Positions 1 through 10,581 of a DNA stretch of 64,000 nt are shown piece by piece. A program made the translations under genes and the position numbers. Each line of letters opens with the position of its first letter. Within the stretch, counting starts at the first letter, position 1. Source of the DNA: Planctomycetota bacterium (GTDB lineage Bacteria; Planctomycetota; Planctomycetia; Pirellulales; PNKZ01); assembly GCA_018242585.1 (NCBI GenBank), contig JAFEBQ010000007.1:62001-126000 (forward strand). Reading direction: 5' to 3'. The notes beneath the pieces are model-generated. The model had not been told where the DNA came from and did no database searches. It saw only the letters and a program-made list of their open reading frames with translations.

Positions 1-237
1 CTTGGCCGCAACGAGGTCACAGGCGGCATTTTTCTCCAAGAGAAGGCGAGCCCCTCGGCTCCATACGACCTCGATCGAAAAGCGCGACCGAGCGATGCGC
101 ACCGCTTTTACACGAGTCAAGAATCGCCGTGGTGATTGGGCGCGCCGTATGCAGCATAGGTTCCAGGCATGCTCTTTCGAGACGCCTCATGGCCCCTGAG
201 AACTTGGGCCTCACCGTTCCACATGGAGAAACCCATC

Positions 238-969
238 ATGCGCTCCACCTTGAGTATGAAATGGAAAGCGGCATTGACGGCTGGCCTGGCCACTGCGGCG
301 ATCGCTTTGGCCGGCCTAGTCCAGGCACAGCAAAGCCCTGCGCAAGCCCCGCCGCCTCCGCCTGCCGATGCGCCTGATTCCGCGCCGATCGACGCCACGC
401 CCGCCGGTCAATCGCGCGCCCGTCTGGGCGTGAACCTGAGCGACAACCACCAGGGCAAGGTCTGGATTCGCTCCGTTGACCCGGGGAGTGCCGCCGACAT
501 TGCCGGCCTGCGGGCCAATGACCAGTTCGTCGCACTCGATGAACAAAAGATATTCACCTACCTGGACGTGATTCGCTATGTGAACATGAAAGGGGCTGGT
601 GACGACGTCGCCGTTTATATTCGTCGCAATGGCAAGCCAGCCATGTTGACTGCTTCGTTGGGTTCGGAATACGCCGATCCAGAATCGGATGCCAAGTTCA
701 CCGAATTTCCAGGGGGCACGCGGCAAACCAAGTTCACCGATCCAGCGGTTGACCCAACGGCGCCGACGCCAGGCGATCTGGGAAGCAACGGGCCTGCAAC
801 TCCCTGGCGCTATCGCAACGTGAACGGCCAATGGTTCTTCTACTCGCCGGCCGGACAGTGGATGACCTGGTCGAATAATCGCTGGGTGATGGCTCGCAAC
901 GGCTTCCCCACCGACATTCCCAGCCCCGCCGATATGGACGTCGGCGCGCAAATGCGATTTCGACGGTAA
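238..969 (+). CDS. Secreted PDZ-domain protein
   Basis: 243 residues. The ATG at 238 is chosen because GGAG lies about 9 bases upstream and the N-terminus from there is a clean signal peptide (charged start, hydrophobic stretch about residues 9-28, ending near VQAQQ). A Pro/Ala-rich linker follows. Residues about 55-135 look like a PDZ domain: RLGVNLSD start, then a PGSAADIAGLRANDQFVAL segment typical of the carboxylate-binding loop region. The C-terminal part has WRYRN, GQWFFY and GQWMTW motifs, an aromatic Gly/Trp pattern with no protease residues. Likely a periplasmic or surface scaffold rather than a protease, since no HtrA-type catalytic domain is present. It stands alone and is followed by a good terminator. 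Confidence 0.75.
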   Translation: MRSTLSMKWKAALTAGLATAAIALAGLVQAQQSPAQAPPPPPADAPDSAPIDATPAGQSRARLGVNLSDNHQGKVWIRSVDPGSAADIAGLRANDQFVALDEQKIFTYLDVIRYVNMKGAGDDVAVYIRRNGKPAMLTASLGSEYADPESDAKFTEFPGGTRQTKFTDPAVDPTAPTPGDLGSNGPATPWRYRNVNGQWFFYSPAGQWMTWSNNRWVMARNGFPTDIPSPADMDVGAQMRFRR

Positions 970-994
970 GGCCGCTTGAGAAGGGACCACCACG

Positions 995-1045
995 CCGCGG
1001 AGGCTTGTCGTGTATTTCGCGACGGGGCTCCGCGGTTTCTCTTTT
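995..1045 (+). terminator. Rho-independent terminator after the PDZ gene
   Basis: CCGCGGAG (995-1002) pairs perfectly with CTCCGCGG (1028-1035). The loop contains a second short GTCG/CGAC stem, and TTTCTCTTTT follows directly. It lies 26 bases past the PDZ stop codon and separates this gene from the convergent minus-strand operon. Confidence 0.7.
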
Positions 1046-1155
1046 GGGGAATGGCAATCGTCAGTAGAAGCTAACGCAGGCTGTCGCACGCGCCGTCAAA
1101 TAGAGCTGGCCTCGTTACTAACCTGCCTCCCGGTGTTCCGCGTTCCATCGGCTGT

Positions 1156-2361
1156 TTAGTTCTGACGAAGGATGAAGTCGTCAAACTCGACTCGAAAAGG
1201 CTTGTCAGAGGTGTTGAGGGCCGCGACTCCCACCTGAAGCTCCGTGGCGAGTTTCACGTCCAACGACCTTACTTCCTTCCATTTCTTGCCGTCATGGCTC
1301 ATGAAGACGGTAATGCGGTTACCACGTCGAGTTGCCTTTAGCCAAGTGGAAGCCTCTGGAAAGAACTCCGCCGCTGGCACGGGCTGTTTGTTGGCGCCGG
1401 AGTACTGTCGCTCGTGCCAATATTCAATCAACGGCGGATAACAAAGGCACGAATCGCCGTTCCGCCAGGCGTTACGTTCGATTCGCAGGAAATTCTCCGC
1501 GTCTTCCCAAATCAAAAGACCCGCGCCATTGAACGGAGAACCTTTACCCACCGCGGTCATTCCAGGTTGAAGGTCAGAGGTGACTTTGACACTGACTTCA
1601 AAATCGCCAGTAACCGGTCGTAGCACGCGCGGAGCGGACAGCCCGCGCAGGGGGTTGAGATCATGGTTTGTCGGTGGAACCTGGATTCTCAAAACGCCCT
1701 TGCTGATATCGCAGTCTTTGTCTGGGTCAACGACGGCTCCCCATGCGGCTGCCTCGTTGGCTCGCCAGGGTTCTTTAATTTGCAAACCTGCGTCGACGGC
1801 AACGGCTCGTTCTTGAAGAGCTGCCTGGGGAGCCGAAGCCGCCGGCTTGGCGCTCGATGGGAGCGTGTCGAGTTCGCTCGCCTTGTCCGAGACGACGCGC
1901 TTCCAATGCCACACCTTGGGAAGTACTTGATAGTTGTCGAAATCGTGGCCTGCCAAGAGCCCTGGGACATCGAAGAAATCGTCGTGGTCGACCCGGTAGA
2001 CGTAAGACCTCCCTTGCTCGGGCTCGCCTCCGACTGGGAAAAACGTGAAGACACGGACAGCTCCGCTCCTACGTAATGTAAACTCGACGGTGTGCTCGCT
2101 GGACAACTCGCCGGTAGGAAGCCGATACCGTCGGACTGTTTCACGATTGCCCGTGATTGTCTTCACGCTGCGCGAACCGGCGGCGCCTTGGACTTCCTTG
2201 CCGGTAGCCAGTTCCCAAGTCCCTTGGAGCGCTTCCAAGTCAGCCGCCAGTTCGCCGTCCTGCGACGAATTCGTATGGGCGGCCTCCGGCGCCGCCGTGG
2301 CCATCGTGACGACCGCCAGCGCCAACAAGACAACAGATGCTAAGGCATTGCGTTTCATCAC
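1156..2361 (-). CDS. Secreted two-domain protein (TIGR03067-like + DUF1349-like)
   Basis: 401 residues with a signal peptide (about 1-24). Residues about 38-150 begin DLEALQGTWEL and end VWHWKRV, which resembles the TIGR03067 family common in planctomycetes. Residues about 220-400 form a DUF1349 / concanavalin-like domain (GDFEVSVKVTSDLQPG, GAGLLIWEDAENFLRIERNAW, SHDGKKWKEV, VGVAALNTSDKPF). This second domain is a close paralogue of the C-terminal domain of the kinase encoded 17 bases upstream, with more than half of the residues identical by eye. The gene is the third of a sigma factor / kinase / secreted-protein operon. Function is inferred: glycan or ligand binding outside the membrane, possibly competing with or presenting ligand to the kinase sensor domain. 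Confidence 0.75.
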   Translation of the reverse strand: MMKRNALASVVLLALAVVTMATAAPEAAHTNSSQDGELAADLEALQGTWELATGKEVQGAAGSRSVKTITGNRETVRRYRLPTGELSSEHTVEFTLRRSGAVRVFTFFPVGGEPEQGRSYVYRVDHDDFFDVPGLLAGHDFDNYQVLPKVWHWKRVVSDKASELDTLPSSAKPAASAPQAALQERAVAVDAGLQIKEPWRANEAAAWGAVVDPDKDCDISKGVLRIQVPPTNHDLNPLRGLSAPRVLRPVTGDFEVSVKVTSDLQPGMTAVGKGSPFNGAGLLIWEDAENFLRIERNAWRNGDSCLCYPPLIEYWHERQYSGANKQPVPAAEFFPEASTWLKATRRGNRITVFMSHDGKKWKEVRSLDVKLATELQVGVAALNTSDKPFRVEFDDFILRQN

Positions 2362-2378
2362 ATGCTCCCGGTTTGAGT

Positions 2379-4385
<2,007 letters not shown>

Positions 4386-4435
4386 ATTATTCCAATAAGA
4401 AGGCCCGAGGGTTCGTGGCCAAAAAATGCGAAAAA

Positions 4436-5182
4436 CTAGCCCGCGCCCAAAGCGGCGATGAGGGCGTGCATTTCCTGATCGATATCCGCGGGGTCAGCTA
4501 CCGTGCCGGCTACCTCGTCACGAAAGAGCTCGCGAAACCGCTTCTTCAGGCGGTGAACGGCGCTCCGGGCCGACGCTGGCGCGATACTCAGCTTTTGGGA
4601 CAGGGTATCGTAGTCGATTGTCCCGCGTTCGGCCGTGAGTTGCGGCTTGAGGAGTTCGTATTGAGCCAATCGACCCGCAGATTCGTACTCTTCGCGCAGT
4701 CGCCGCATCACCGACTCAATCAACGCGAGTGCCCAGCGTTTTTCAAACAGCGCGTCTGCGGATGGGTCTCGAGGGTCGGGAATTGAAGCGTGCTCGGCAG
4801 CTTCGATGCTAATGACCGTGGCTGTGCCGCCGCGCTTCTGGGCGTGTGAATGATCCCATTCATTCGCCAGGAAACGCTTGAGTGCCATTAGCAAGAACGT
4901 GCGGAACCTTCCTCGATCGCGTTCGGCGACTGCCAACCAACCCTTTTCCAAAAAACGCTCAAAAAAAGCTTGCGTCAGGTCTTGGGCGTCGTGCTCGGCA
5001 TACCCCCGATGTCTCACGTAAGCGAATAGCGGCTGCCAATATTGTCGACACAACGCCTCTAGCGAGGCTCTCGCGTCGCCACTCGCCTTTCCCTGCGCAG
5101 CAAGCACCAACGACCACCGCGTCGTATGAAACCACGCTGGGCCGCCGCGTTGCAGGCGTGAAGCAGGATCAGCATCAGACAT
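4436..5182 (-). CDS. ECF-type RNA polymerase sigma factor (kinase-linked planctomycete type)
   Basis: 248 residues. The N-terminal HTTRWSLVLAAQ motif, the region-2 segment YAEHDAQDLTQAFFERFLEK and the LMALKRFLANEWDH segment are the signature of the large planctomycete ECF group usually found beside Ser/Thr kinases. Region 4 is near the C-terminus (TIDYDTLSQKLSIAPASARS, then VHRLKKRFRELFRDEV). No anti-sigma gene is adjacent; instead the next gene is a transmembrane kinase, in keeping with control by phosphorylation (known for related groups, inferred here). It is the first gene of the operon, so the 5183-5559 gap should carry the promoter. Confidence 0.88.
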   Translation of the reverse strand: MSDADPASRLQRGGPAWFHTTRWSLVLAAQGKASGDARASLEALCRQYWQPLFAYVRHRGYAEHDAQDLTQAFFERFLEKGWLAVAERDRGRFRTFLLMALKRFLANEWDHSHAQKRGGTATVISIEAAEHASIPDPRDPSADALFEKRWALALIESVMRRLREEYESAGRLAQYELLKPQLTAERGTIDYDTLSQKLSIAPASARSAVHRLKKRFRELFRDEVAGTVADPADIDQEMHALIAALGAG

Positions 5183-5559
5183 CAGCTAATCCATAAGAAT
5201 GCCATTGGCTTCGTGGCGATAAAACTTTCCAAGCGTACACAATCCTAGAAACCCGGGCGCTGCGGGGGGGGCGCGGCGACTTGGATCATAGTTTGCGAAG
5301 GACGGTACATGATTACCAGCGAGGCTTGCCGAGACCCCCAATGGCGACATCTACCGTGGGCCGCGTCGTTATTCCGGCCACCTCGGGGCAATTGGCGGGA
5401 CCTGGAGGCATTTGGTAGGGAGGCCGATCAACGAATCGCTCTACTGATGAACGCCCCCATATCGGCTCACCGATCGTCGTCCACGACGCCGAAGCAAGGA
5501 CTGCAACCGCGGTTCTTCTAAAAGCCAATGGCCGCCAGCAGATGCCATGCGTGTTGGCG
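5183..5559. other. Intergenic region upstream of the sigma factor operon; no gene seen
   Basis: No open frame here has a start site, composition or motif I can support. There is a run of eight G residues near 5262-5270. The region should contain the promoter for the ECF operon (leftward) and the 3' end of the porin transcript coming from the right. Confidence 0.5.
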
Positions 5560-6957
5560 CTAATAATCAAACTGAATTCGTGAGCCAAAGACGTCCGCTT
5601 GGCCAACGCCAATTAGGTCGTAAAGAATCGGGTGAATGTAATTGGTCGTCACTCGGGTATAGGGATTCAAATACCAATTCAGACCAATCGTCACGTCGGT
5701 CATTCGACCACCTGCGATCCCTTGATCGCTGAGATTCAATTGCGACACGCGTGATGCGATTTCCACCGCGCCCAACCCCATGCCGATTCCACGGCGCGTT
5801 CGCACGCGAAAGAACTCAGTCAGCGGCTGCACGCGATCAAACGTGGCCGCCTCTCGTCGATAGGGCCGGTGTTCTCCGGTCAGAAAGTATCCCGACTGGG
5901 CATACCAGCCGTAGAACACCGCCGTCCCGTTGCCGATGGTTTGCACCGGAATCAGCGTTGCTTCCCCCTGCACGTACAACGACCCTCGCGAGGCGGCGAA
6001 CTCGAAGCCGTGCAAGGAAAAGGCGTTGGCCGCGATCGGGCCGGTGTTGAGAAAAAAGGGAATGTTTGGCGACGCCGCGCCGAGGCGAGCCTCGGGCTGG
6101 GCCTCGAACACCACGGAGTGGTTGAGCGCCGAACGATAACTAAAGGCGGTCCCCACGTGCGTATAATAGCGCCCTCCGCTTGGTTCGTCGTAATAGGGCA
6201 GCCAAGTGAGTCGGCCAGTAACCGCCGGGCCGCCGCCAAAGCTGGTCGAATCCGCGAAATTATCGCTGCGCGCGCGAAACACTCCGATGGCCCAGGTGCC
6301 ATTCTCGCCATTCCATTGATTCATGGCTTGGATGCCGGGATTACGTTGCGGATCGAACGGCTGGTCGGGCAAATTGCGCTCCATGAACGGCGCATAGCGA
6401 TTGGACGTCAATCGCTCGAGCCCGAATGGCTCGAAGAAGTTGCCCGCTTTCACTTGCCCCAGGATTGGCAGCGCATTGATGGCCGCCCACATGTCCAGGA
6501 ACGATGGGCGGCCTGGCTGGGCAAAGTCGACCTCGAAGCGATACGAGGCCACGCTGTAATCCCCCATGAACGCAAACCGTGCCCGACGGAACGCGAGCCC
6601 GTTGGGGCTTTCTCCCACCTGTTGCAGGTTGGTGGCATCTTGTGCGACGCGGTAAGCGTCGAGTTGCAATTCGAGCGATGTCCGTACTAGCGGCTTCGAG
6701 TTGTCGGCCTTGGCTTTTTGCTTGGCCTCGTCTTCCAGTAGTTGGATTCTGGCTTCGAGTTGCTGAAAGCGGTCAACGTCCGAGGGCGCTGGCGGCAATT
6801 CAGGATTAGAAGGTTGCGGCGCGAGAATCGAAGCCGGGGTGTATGGTAAAACGAGCCGTTCGTAATCGCTGCCATCGGCTTCGAGCGTTTGCTGCGCGCA
6901 CAATGTCCGCGCCGCGCACGCCACGATCATCGTCAACAGTACTATGCGGAGGGCCAT
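5560..6957 (-). CDS. Phosphate-selective porin O/P family outer-membrane protein
   Basis: 465 residues, signal peptide about 1-21 (hydrophobic, ending CAQQ). A short helical segment predicted to coil follows (about 63-85, QQLEARIQLLEDEAKQK), as in trimeric porins of the OprP/OprO family. The remainder alternates as beta strands: FRRARFAFMGDYSVASYRFEVDFAQ, a GQVKAGNFFEPFGLERLTSN segment, the ERNLPDQPF loop, and a terminal strand ending in an aromatic residue (SRIQFDY), which fits outer-membrane insertion. The typical family phrase for the first strands is present. Role: passive anion (phosphate or pyrophosphate-type) uptake, but selectivity cannot be read here. It is monocistronic by position. 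Confidence 0.85.
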   Translation of the reverse strand: MALRIVLLTMIVACAARTLCAQQTLEADGSDYERLVLPYTPASILAPQPSNPELPPAPSDVDRFQQLEARIQLLEDEAKQKAKADNSKPLVRTSLELQLDAYRVAQDATNLQQVGESPNGLAFRRARFAFMGDYSVASYRFEVDFAQPGRPSFLDMWAAINALPILGQVKAGNFFEPFGLERLTSNRYAPFMERNLPDQPFDPQRNPGIQAMNQWNGENGTWAIGVFRARSDNFADSTSFGGGPAVTGRLTWLPYYDEPSGGRYYTHVGTAFSYRSALNHSVVFEAQPEARLGAASPNIPFFLNTGPIAANAFSLHGFEFAASRGSLYVQGEATLIPVQTIGNGTAVFYGWYAQSGYFLTGEHRPYRREAATFDRVQPLTEFFRVRTRRGIGMGLGAVEIASRVSQLNLSDQGIAGGRMTDVTIGLNWYLNPYTRVTTNYIHPILYDLIGVGQADVFGSRIQFDY

Positions 6958-7388
6958 AAGCGACAGGTTGTCATGGAGCGAGTTGGCCCTTCAGCGCTGC
7001 CTGCTGACAATGCTGGCAAACGTCGCGGAAAGAGAGTGCCCCGCGTGGATTCATCGACTCGGGGAACTTGAGATTTCACAGAAACCTAGTAATTCAACGA
7101 GCACGTAATTCAATGCCGCGAAAGGGATGCAACAAGGCCAACTTGGCATCGCCAGGCAGGTGTTGCTTTCCGGTGGACACTCGCCGCGATTGGCGCGAAG
7201 CACAGCTAGCAGTGCTTCCGTATTTCCTCCGAAAACGTCGACTGCGGCAAGCATGGCGGACAGCCTGAAATCGCGGCGTACGTCGCGCTTGTTGATGTTC
7301 CCCGACTTGCGGTCGCTGCTCGAACAATCGCTTGCTGAAGCCCTCGCGGAGAACGCCAACGCCCTTCGCAGTTACCGCGACCGCGGGC
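6958..7388. other. Intergenic region without a supported gene
   Basis: About 430 bases between the porin start and repeat copy 1. Short open frames run on both strands (for example 7127-7477 plus, 7051-7359 minus), but none has a convincing start site, domain or balanced composition. The plus frame runs without a break into the repeat and ends at the same TAA as the broken gene upstream of repeat copy 2. It could be the decayed 3' end of a gene. Confidence 0.45.
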
Positions 7389-7536
7389 GCAAAACCACGC
7401 CAGAATCAGCTGTACGGCGGGTGGCGGCTGCCGAGCGTCGGGAGCGCCCGAGATACTTCAACGGGGACTTCGGTTAAGATAGCGAGGCGGTTGCCGCTCG
7501 AGACTTATCCGAGCGGAGGCGATTTGGGAAAACTCG
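7389..7536 (+). repeat. 148-bp dispersed repeat, copy 1
   Basis: Aligns without gaps to 9491-9638, with about 14 differences by eye (roughly 90% identity). It contains a conserved hairpin: CCGCTCG, a 9-base loop, then CGAGCGG. The loop differs between copies while the stem is unchanged. It ends about 20 bases before the start codon of the DUF4038 gene. Confidence 0.85.
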
Positions 7537-7555
7537 GCGGAGTCATCTTCTTGTC

Positions 7556-8935
7556 ATGCGCGCTCAAACATTCCTCACTATGCGCTTATTCTTGTTCGTC
7601 GCTTCGGCACTCGTCGCGGACCTGTTTACCTGTCTCGCTTTCGCCGACGACGCTCCACCGCGGTTGCGCGTTGTGTCGGGGAAGACTTGCTTGGAAACAA
7701 CAGACGGGAGGCCATTTTTCTGGCTGGCCGACACCGTCTGGAGCGGACCTGCCGTCGCGTCGCTTGACGATTGGAATACATACCTTGTCGACCGCAAGGC
7801 GAAGCGTTTCAGCGTCGTACAATTCAACGCCATTTGTCCGTGGCGCGTGAACCCAGCGGATGCCGCAGGGCAAATCGCGTACACCAGCCGTGACCCGCTC
7901 GCGATTAACGAACATTATTTTGCCCGGCTTGATCGCTACTTCGACGCCATCGAGCGACACAGCCTCGTCGCCGCCCCGGTTTTGGCTTGGGCGCATACGA
8001 AGGGGGACGCCGGAACTGAACTCAACGAAGACGATCTGGTGCGGCTCTGTCGCTTTCAGGTCGAGCGCTATACAAAGCGACCCGTCGTGTGGATTTTGGC
8101 CGGTGACAATCGGTACACGCCGGAAGAGTCGACCCGGTGGCGGCGGATTGGGCGGCGCGTGTTCGCGGACTTTCCGGACGCCGTGGTGACGACACACCCG
8201 ACGGGAATGAATTGGCCCTGGAATAACAACGGCTGGCGCGACGAAAAGTGGCTGAGCTTCCTTAGCTACCAAAGCGGACACGGCGACGACGTCAAGACGC
8301 TTCAGTGGCTGGTTGACGGGCCCGCTGCCAAGAATTGGAACACGAAACCAATTCGGCCGATCATCAACCTGGAACCGCCGTACGAGGATCATATCGCCTA
8401 TCAATCGAAACGACCGCACTCGGCGTACAGCGTTCGCCGGGCGACGTATTGGAGCCTGCTGAACGCACCGATCGCGGGCGTGACGTACGGCGCGCATGGC
8501 ATTTGGAGTTGGCAAACCGAAAGTGGCGGCACGCCGGCCGCTCACGCGGGAAGTGGCGTCGCCAAGAGGTGGAAGGAAGCGCTGGAACTGCCGGGCGGCG
8601 CGCAGATGAAACACGTCGTTGATTTATTCGAGGGGATGGAATGGTGGAACTTGCGGCCTGCCCCCGAGGTGCTCGCGGCGCAACCGGGGCGCGACGACCC
8701 CACCAGGTTCATCGCGATTGCGACCGACAAGAAAAAAGAAAGCCTCGTGGCCTACCTGCCGGTCGGCGGCGAAATCAGGCTTGCTCCGTCAGAAGCCTCG
8801 TCGTTTTCGCGTTTCGCTTGGTTTGATCCTCGCGAAGGCAAATCAGTGGCCGTGCTGAAGAGCGACGGACATGTTTATTCCGCGCCGACGAACGACGATT
8901 GGGTGTTCGTGGCGTTGCCGCGCCAGCGCGACTAG
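7556..8935 (+). CDS. Secreted DUF4038 / GH140-like glycoside hydrolase
   Basis: 459 residues. The start at 7556 or the ATG at 7580 both give a signal peptide ending near AFADD; 7556 has a GGAG about 13 bases upstream. The body is the apiosidase-like DUF4038 barrel: GRPFFWLADTVWSG near the N-terminus, VVWILAGDNRYTP (the position of the acid/base Asp in GH140) and INLEPPYEDH (the position of the nucleophile Glu). The last 90 residues (VAYLPVGGEIRL, ARFAWFDPREG) match the small collagen-binding-like beta domain that usually closes this family. Expected role: attack on a side-chain sugar of a plant or algal polysaccharide outside the cytoplasm. Exact substrate is unknown. Confidence 0.85.
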   Translation: MRAQTFLTMRLFLFVASALVADLFTCLAFADDAPPRLRVVSGKTCLETTDGRPFFWLADTVWSGPAVASLDDWNTYLVDRKAKRFSVVQFNAICPWRVNPADAAGQIAYTSRDPLAINEHYFARLDRYFDAIERHSLVAAPVLAWAHTKGDAGTELNEDDLVRLCRFQVERYTKRPVVWILAGDNRYTPEESTRWRRIGRRVFADFPDAVVTTHPTGMNWPWNNNGWRDEKWLSFLSYQSGHGDDVKTLQWLVDGPAAKNWNTKPIRPIINLEPPYEDHIAYQSKRPHSAYSVRRATYWSLLNAPIAGVTYGAHGIWSWQTESGGTPAAHAGSGVAKRWKEALELPGGAQMKHVVDLFEGMEWWNLRPAPEVLAAQPGRDDPTRFIAIATDKKKESLVAYLPVGGEIRLAPSEASSFSRFAWFDPREGKSVAVLKSDGHVYSAPTNDDWVFVALPRQRD

Positions 8936-9048
8936 CGCCGGCATCGCCTTGTTACCAGTCGCCAACATTGCAAACGCCGTGAGCTTGCCTCGGAAGGCGA
9001 CCAGGCGACGAACTTCAGCGGCAATTACACCACCAGTCGGGTATTGCA

Positions 9049-9489
9049 ATGAATTCCAATCATGTTTGCCTGAGCGTTTTCGCCCTGTTGTGGAGCATGG
9101 CTAATGTGCCCTCCACACGCGCGGGCGACTTGCCCCAGGTTGCGATTAGGATTGTGGCCGACTGGCAACTCGAAGTCAGCTTCACGGCCTCAGGTGCCAC
9201 CGGCTTGGCATAAATCTCGCGGCTGGACATTCCGCCCGCCGATGTCGTCACCGTGACCGCCGAGCGGCACGTGTTGCCGCTCTACAAGGCCCAGGCAAAC
9301 GGCTGGAAGAAAGGCGCGCGGCTGCCGGCTCTCATTGCCCAGGAATGTACCAGCCGTGATTTACTCGCCCCTGACAGCCTTGTGGTGCGCGGTAGTGCGG
9401 CGGCCGACGCGGCGACGTTCAGGCTGAACGTCGATTACAGCGCCGATTTAAGTTGGGGAACGGGGGGGCGACTTTCCGGTGGACGGATC
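9049..9489 (+). pseudogene. Broken secreted-protein gene truncated at repeat copy 2
   Basis: The ATG at 9049 opens a frame with a plausible signal peptide (MNSNHVCLSVFALLWSMANV, then PSTRAGDLPQV). A TAA at 9211-9213 interrupts it, yet the same frame continues at once with coherent sequence (LDIPPADVVTVTAERH, QECTSRDLLAPDSLVVRG, NVDYSADLSWGTGGRL). The phrase order resembles the N-terminal part of planctomycete secreted SGNH-like or sugar-active proteins, but I cannot name the family firmly. The frame then enters the 148-bp repeat near 9491 and stops after 25 more codons, so the 3' part is lost. The combination of an in-frame stop and a repeat-linked truncation marks it as a decayed gene. Confidence 0.6.
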
Positions 9490-9490
9490 A

Positions 9491-9638
9491 GCGAAACGAC
9501 GCCAGAATCAGCTTTACGGCGGGTGGCGGCTGCCGAGCGTCAGGAGCGCCCGCGATACTTCAGCGAGGACTTCGGTTAAGATGGCAAGGCGGTTGCCGCT
9601 CGAAGCTTATCCGAGCGGAGGCTACTTGGGAAAACCCG
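9491..9638 (+). repeat. 148-bp dispersed repeat, copy 2
   Basis: Gap-free partner of 7389-7536, offset 2102 bases, same orientation. The CCGCTCG / CGAGCGG hairpin at about 9595-9617 is intact. It follows the broken gene and precedes the PIG-L gene. Confidence 0.85.
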
Positions 9639-9711
9639 ATCAGTGATAAAGGCTTGCGCCGCCTGGTTGCGCTGGCACTCTCCCGAGACGAAAAAGGCGA
9701 AAGTCAAAGCC

Positions 9712-10551
9712 ATGCCCACTTTCAATTACCCCCGCTTCCTCGCGGGTGTCCTTGTTCTCGCCGTTGCCACTCGCGCTGGGGCCGTGGGTGACGTACTGAT
9801 TGTCGCGCCGCATCCGGATGATGAGGTCATCGGCTGCGCGGGCGTCATCCTGCGCGCTGTCGAGGAGAAAAAGCGAGCAACCGTGGTAGTTTTGACGAAC
9901 GGTGACGGGTACGTGGCGCTCGCGGCCGCCGTGGCAAAAAAGAAGCCAGACGAGCTCGCGCCGGATGACTTCATGAAGGCGGGCGCGTTGCGGCAGGAGC
10001 ACTCCGCAAGCGCGCTGAAACGCCTCGGCGTACCGCATGACGATTTGATGTTTCTCGGTTACCCGGACGGCGGCTTGGAAACAATGTGGCGACTGGATGG
10101 CAGCGCGGTCTTCCAGCAGATATTGACACAGCAGCGCGAGACGTATGGTCTGATCGCGCGTGACTACCATTCCCTCGCCCACGGCAGCTCGGCGCTGTAT
10201 GTGAAATCGAGCGTGGTCGCTGATCTGGCGGAGATCATCCGCGCGCGAAAGCCGCGGGAGGTTTTTGTATCGCACGAATCGGACAAGCACGGGGATCATC
10301 GCGCCGCCTTTTGGCTGGCGCTAGAAGCGTCGCGCAAGGCGGCGTTTCAAGGTCGCTTCCTCTCCTACGTTGTGCATGGCGACCCATTGCCCCAGGAACC
10401 GAATATGCGACTGAAACTCACGCCGCAAGAATATGAGACAAAGAAAGCCGCGCTCCTTGACCACACCACAGGCACGTCACCCGTGCATGATGGTCTGGTA
10501 CGGGAGTACTTGAAATCGGAGGAACTGTTCTGGGAGTTTTCCATTCGCTGA
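9712..10551 (+). CDS. Secreted PIG-L (LmbE-like) zinc deacetylase
   Basis: 279 residues from the ATG at 9712, chosen because it starts a signal peptide (about 1-24, ending TRAGA); an upstream start at 9643 would bury that signal behind 23 residues. The PHPDDE zinc/catalytic motif is at 33-38, followed by VLTNGDGY, the ALKRLGVPHDDLMFLGYPDG segment and a late HGDHRA motif supplying the third metal His. These are the hallmarks of the PIG-L/LmbE N-acetylglucosamine deacetylase family. Role: hydrolysis of an N-acetyl (or other acyl) group from an amino sugar, probably outside the cytoplasm. It lies 30 bases upstream of a secreted esterase in the same direction. Confidence 0.85.
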   Translation: MPTFNYPRFLAGVLVLAVATRAGAVGDVLIVAPHPDDEVIGCAGVILRAVEEKKRATVVVLTNGDGYVALAAAVAKKKPDELAPDDFMKAGALRQEHSASALKRLGVPHDDLMFLGYPDGGLETMWRLDGSAVFQQILTQQRETYGLIARDYHSLAHGSSALYVKSSVVADLAEIIRARKPREVFVSHESDKHGDHRAAFWLALEASRKAAFQGRFLSYVVHGDPLPQEPNMRLKLTPQEYETKKAALLDHTTGTSPVHDGLVREYLKSEELFWEFSIR

Positions 10552-10581
10552 AAGGGCCACGCTGAGGATAGACTTAACCCC

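Noticed and set aside
7389..9638. Group II intron, attC site or insertion sequence as explanation for the 148-bp repeat
   Set aside because: No domain V-type hairpin, reverse transcriptase, integrase site core or terminal inverted repeats were seen.
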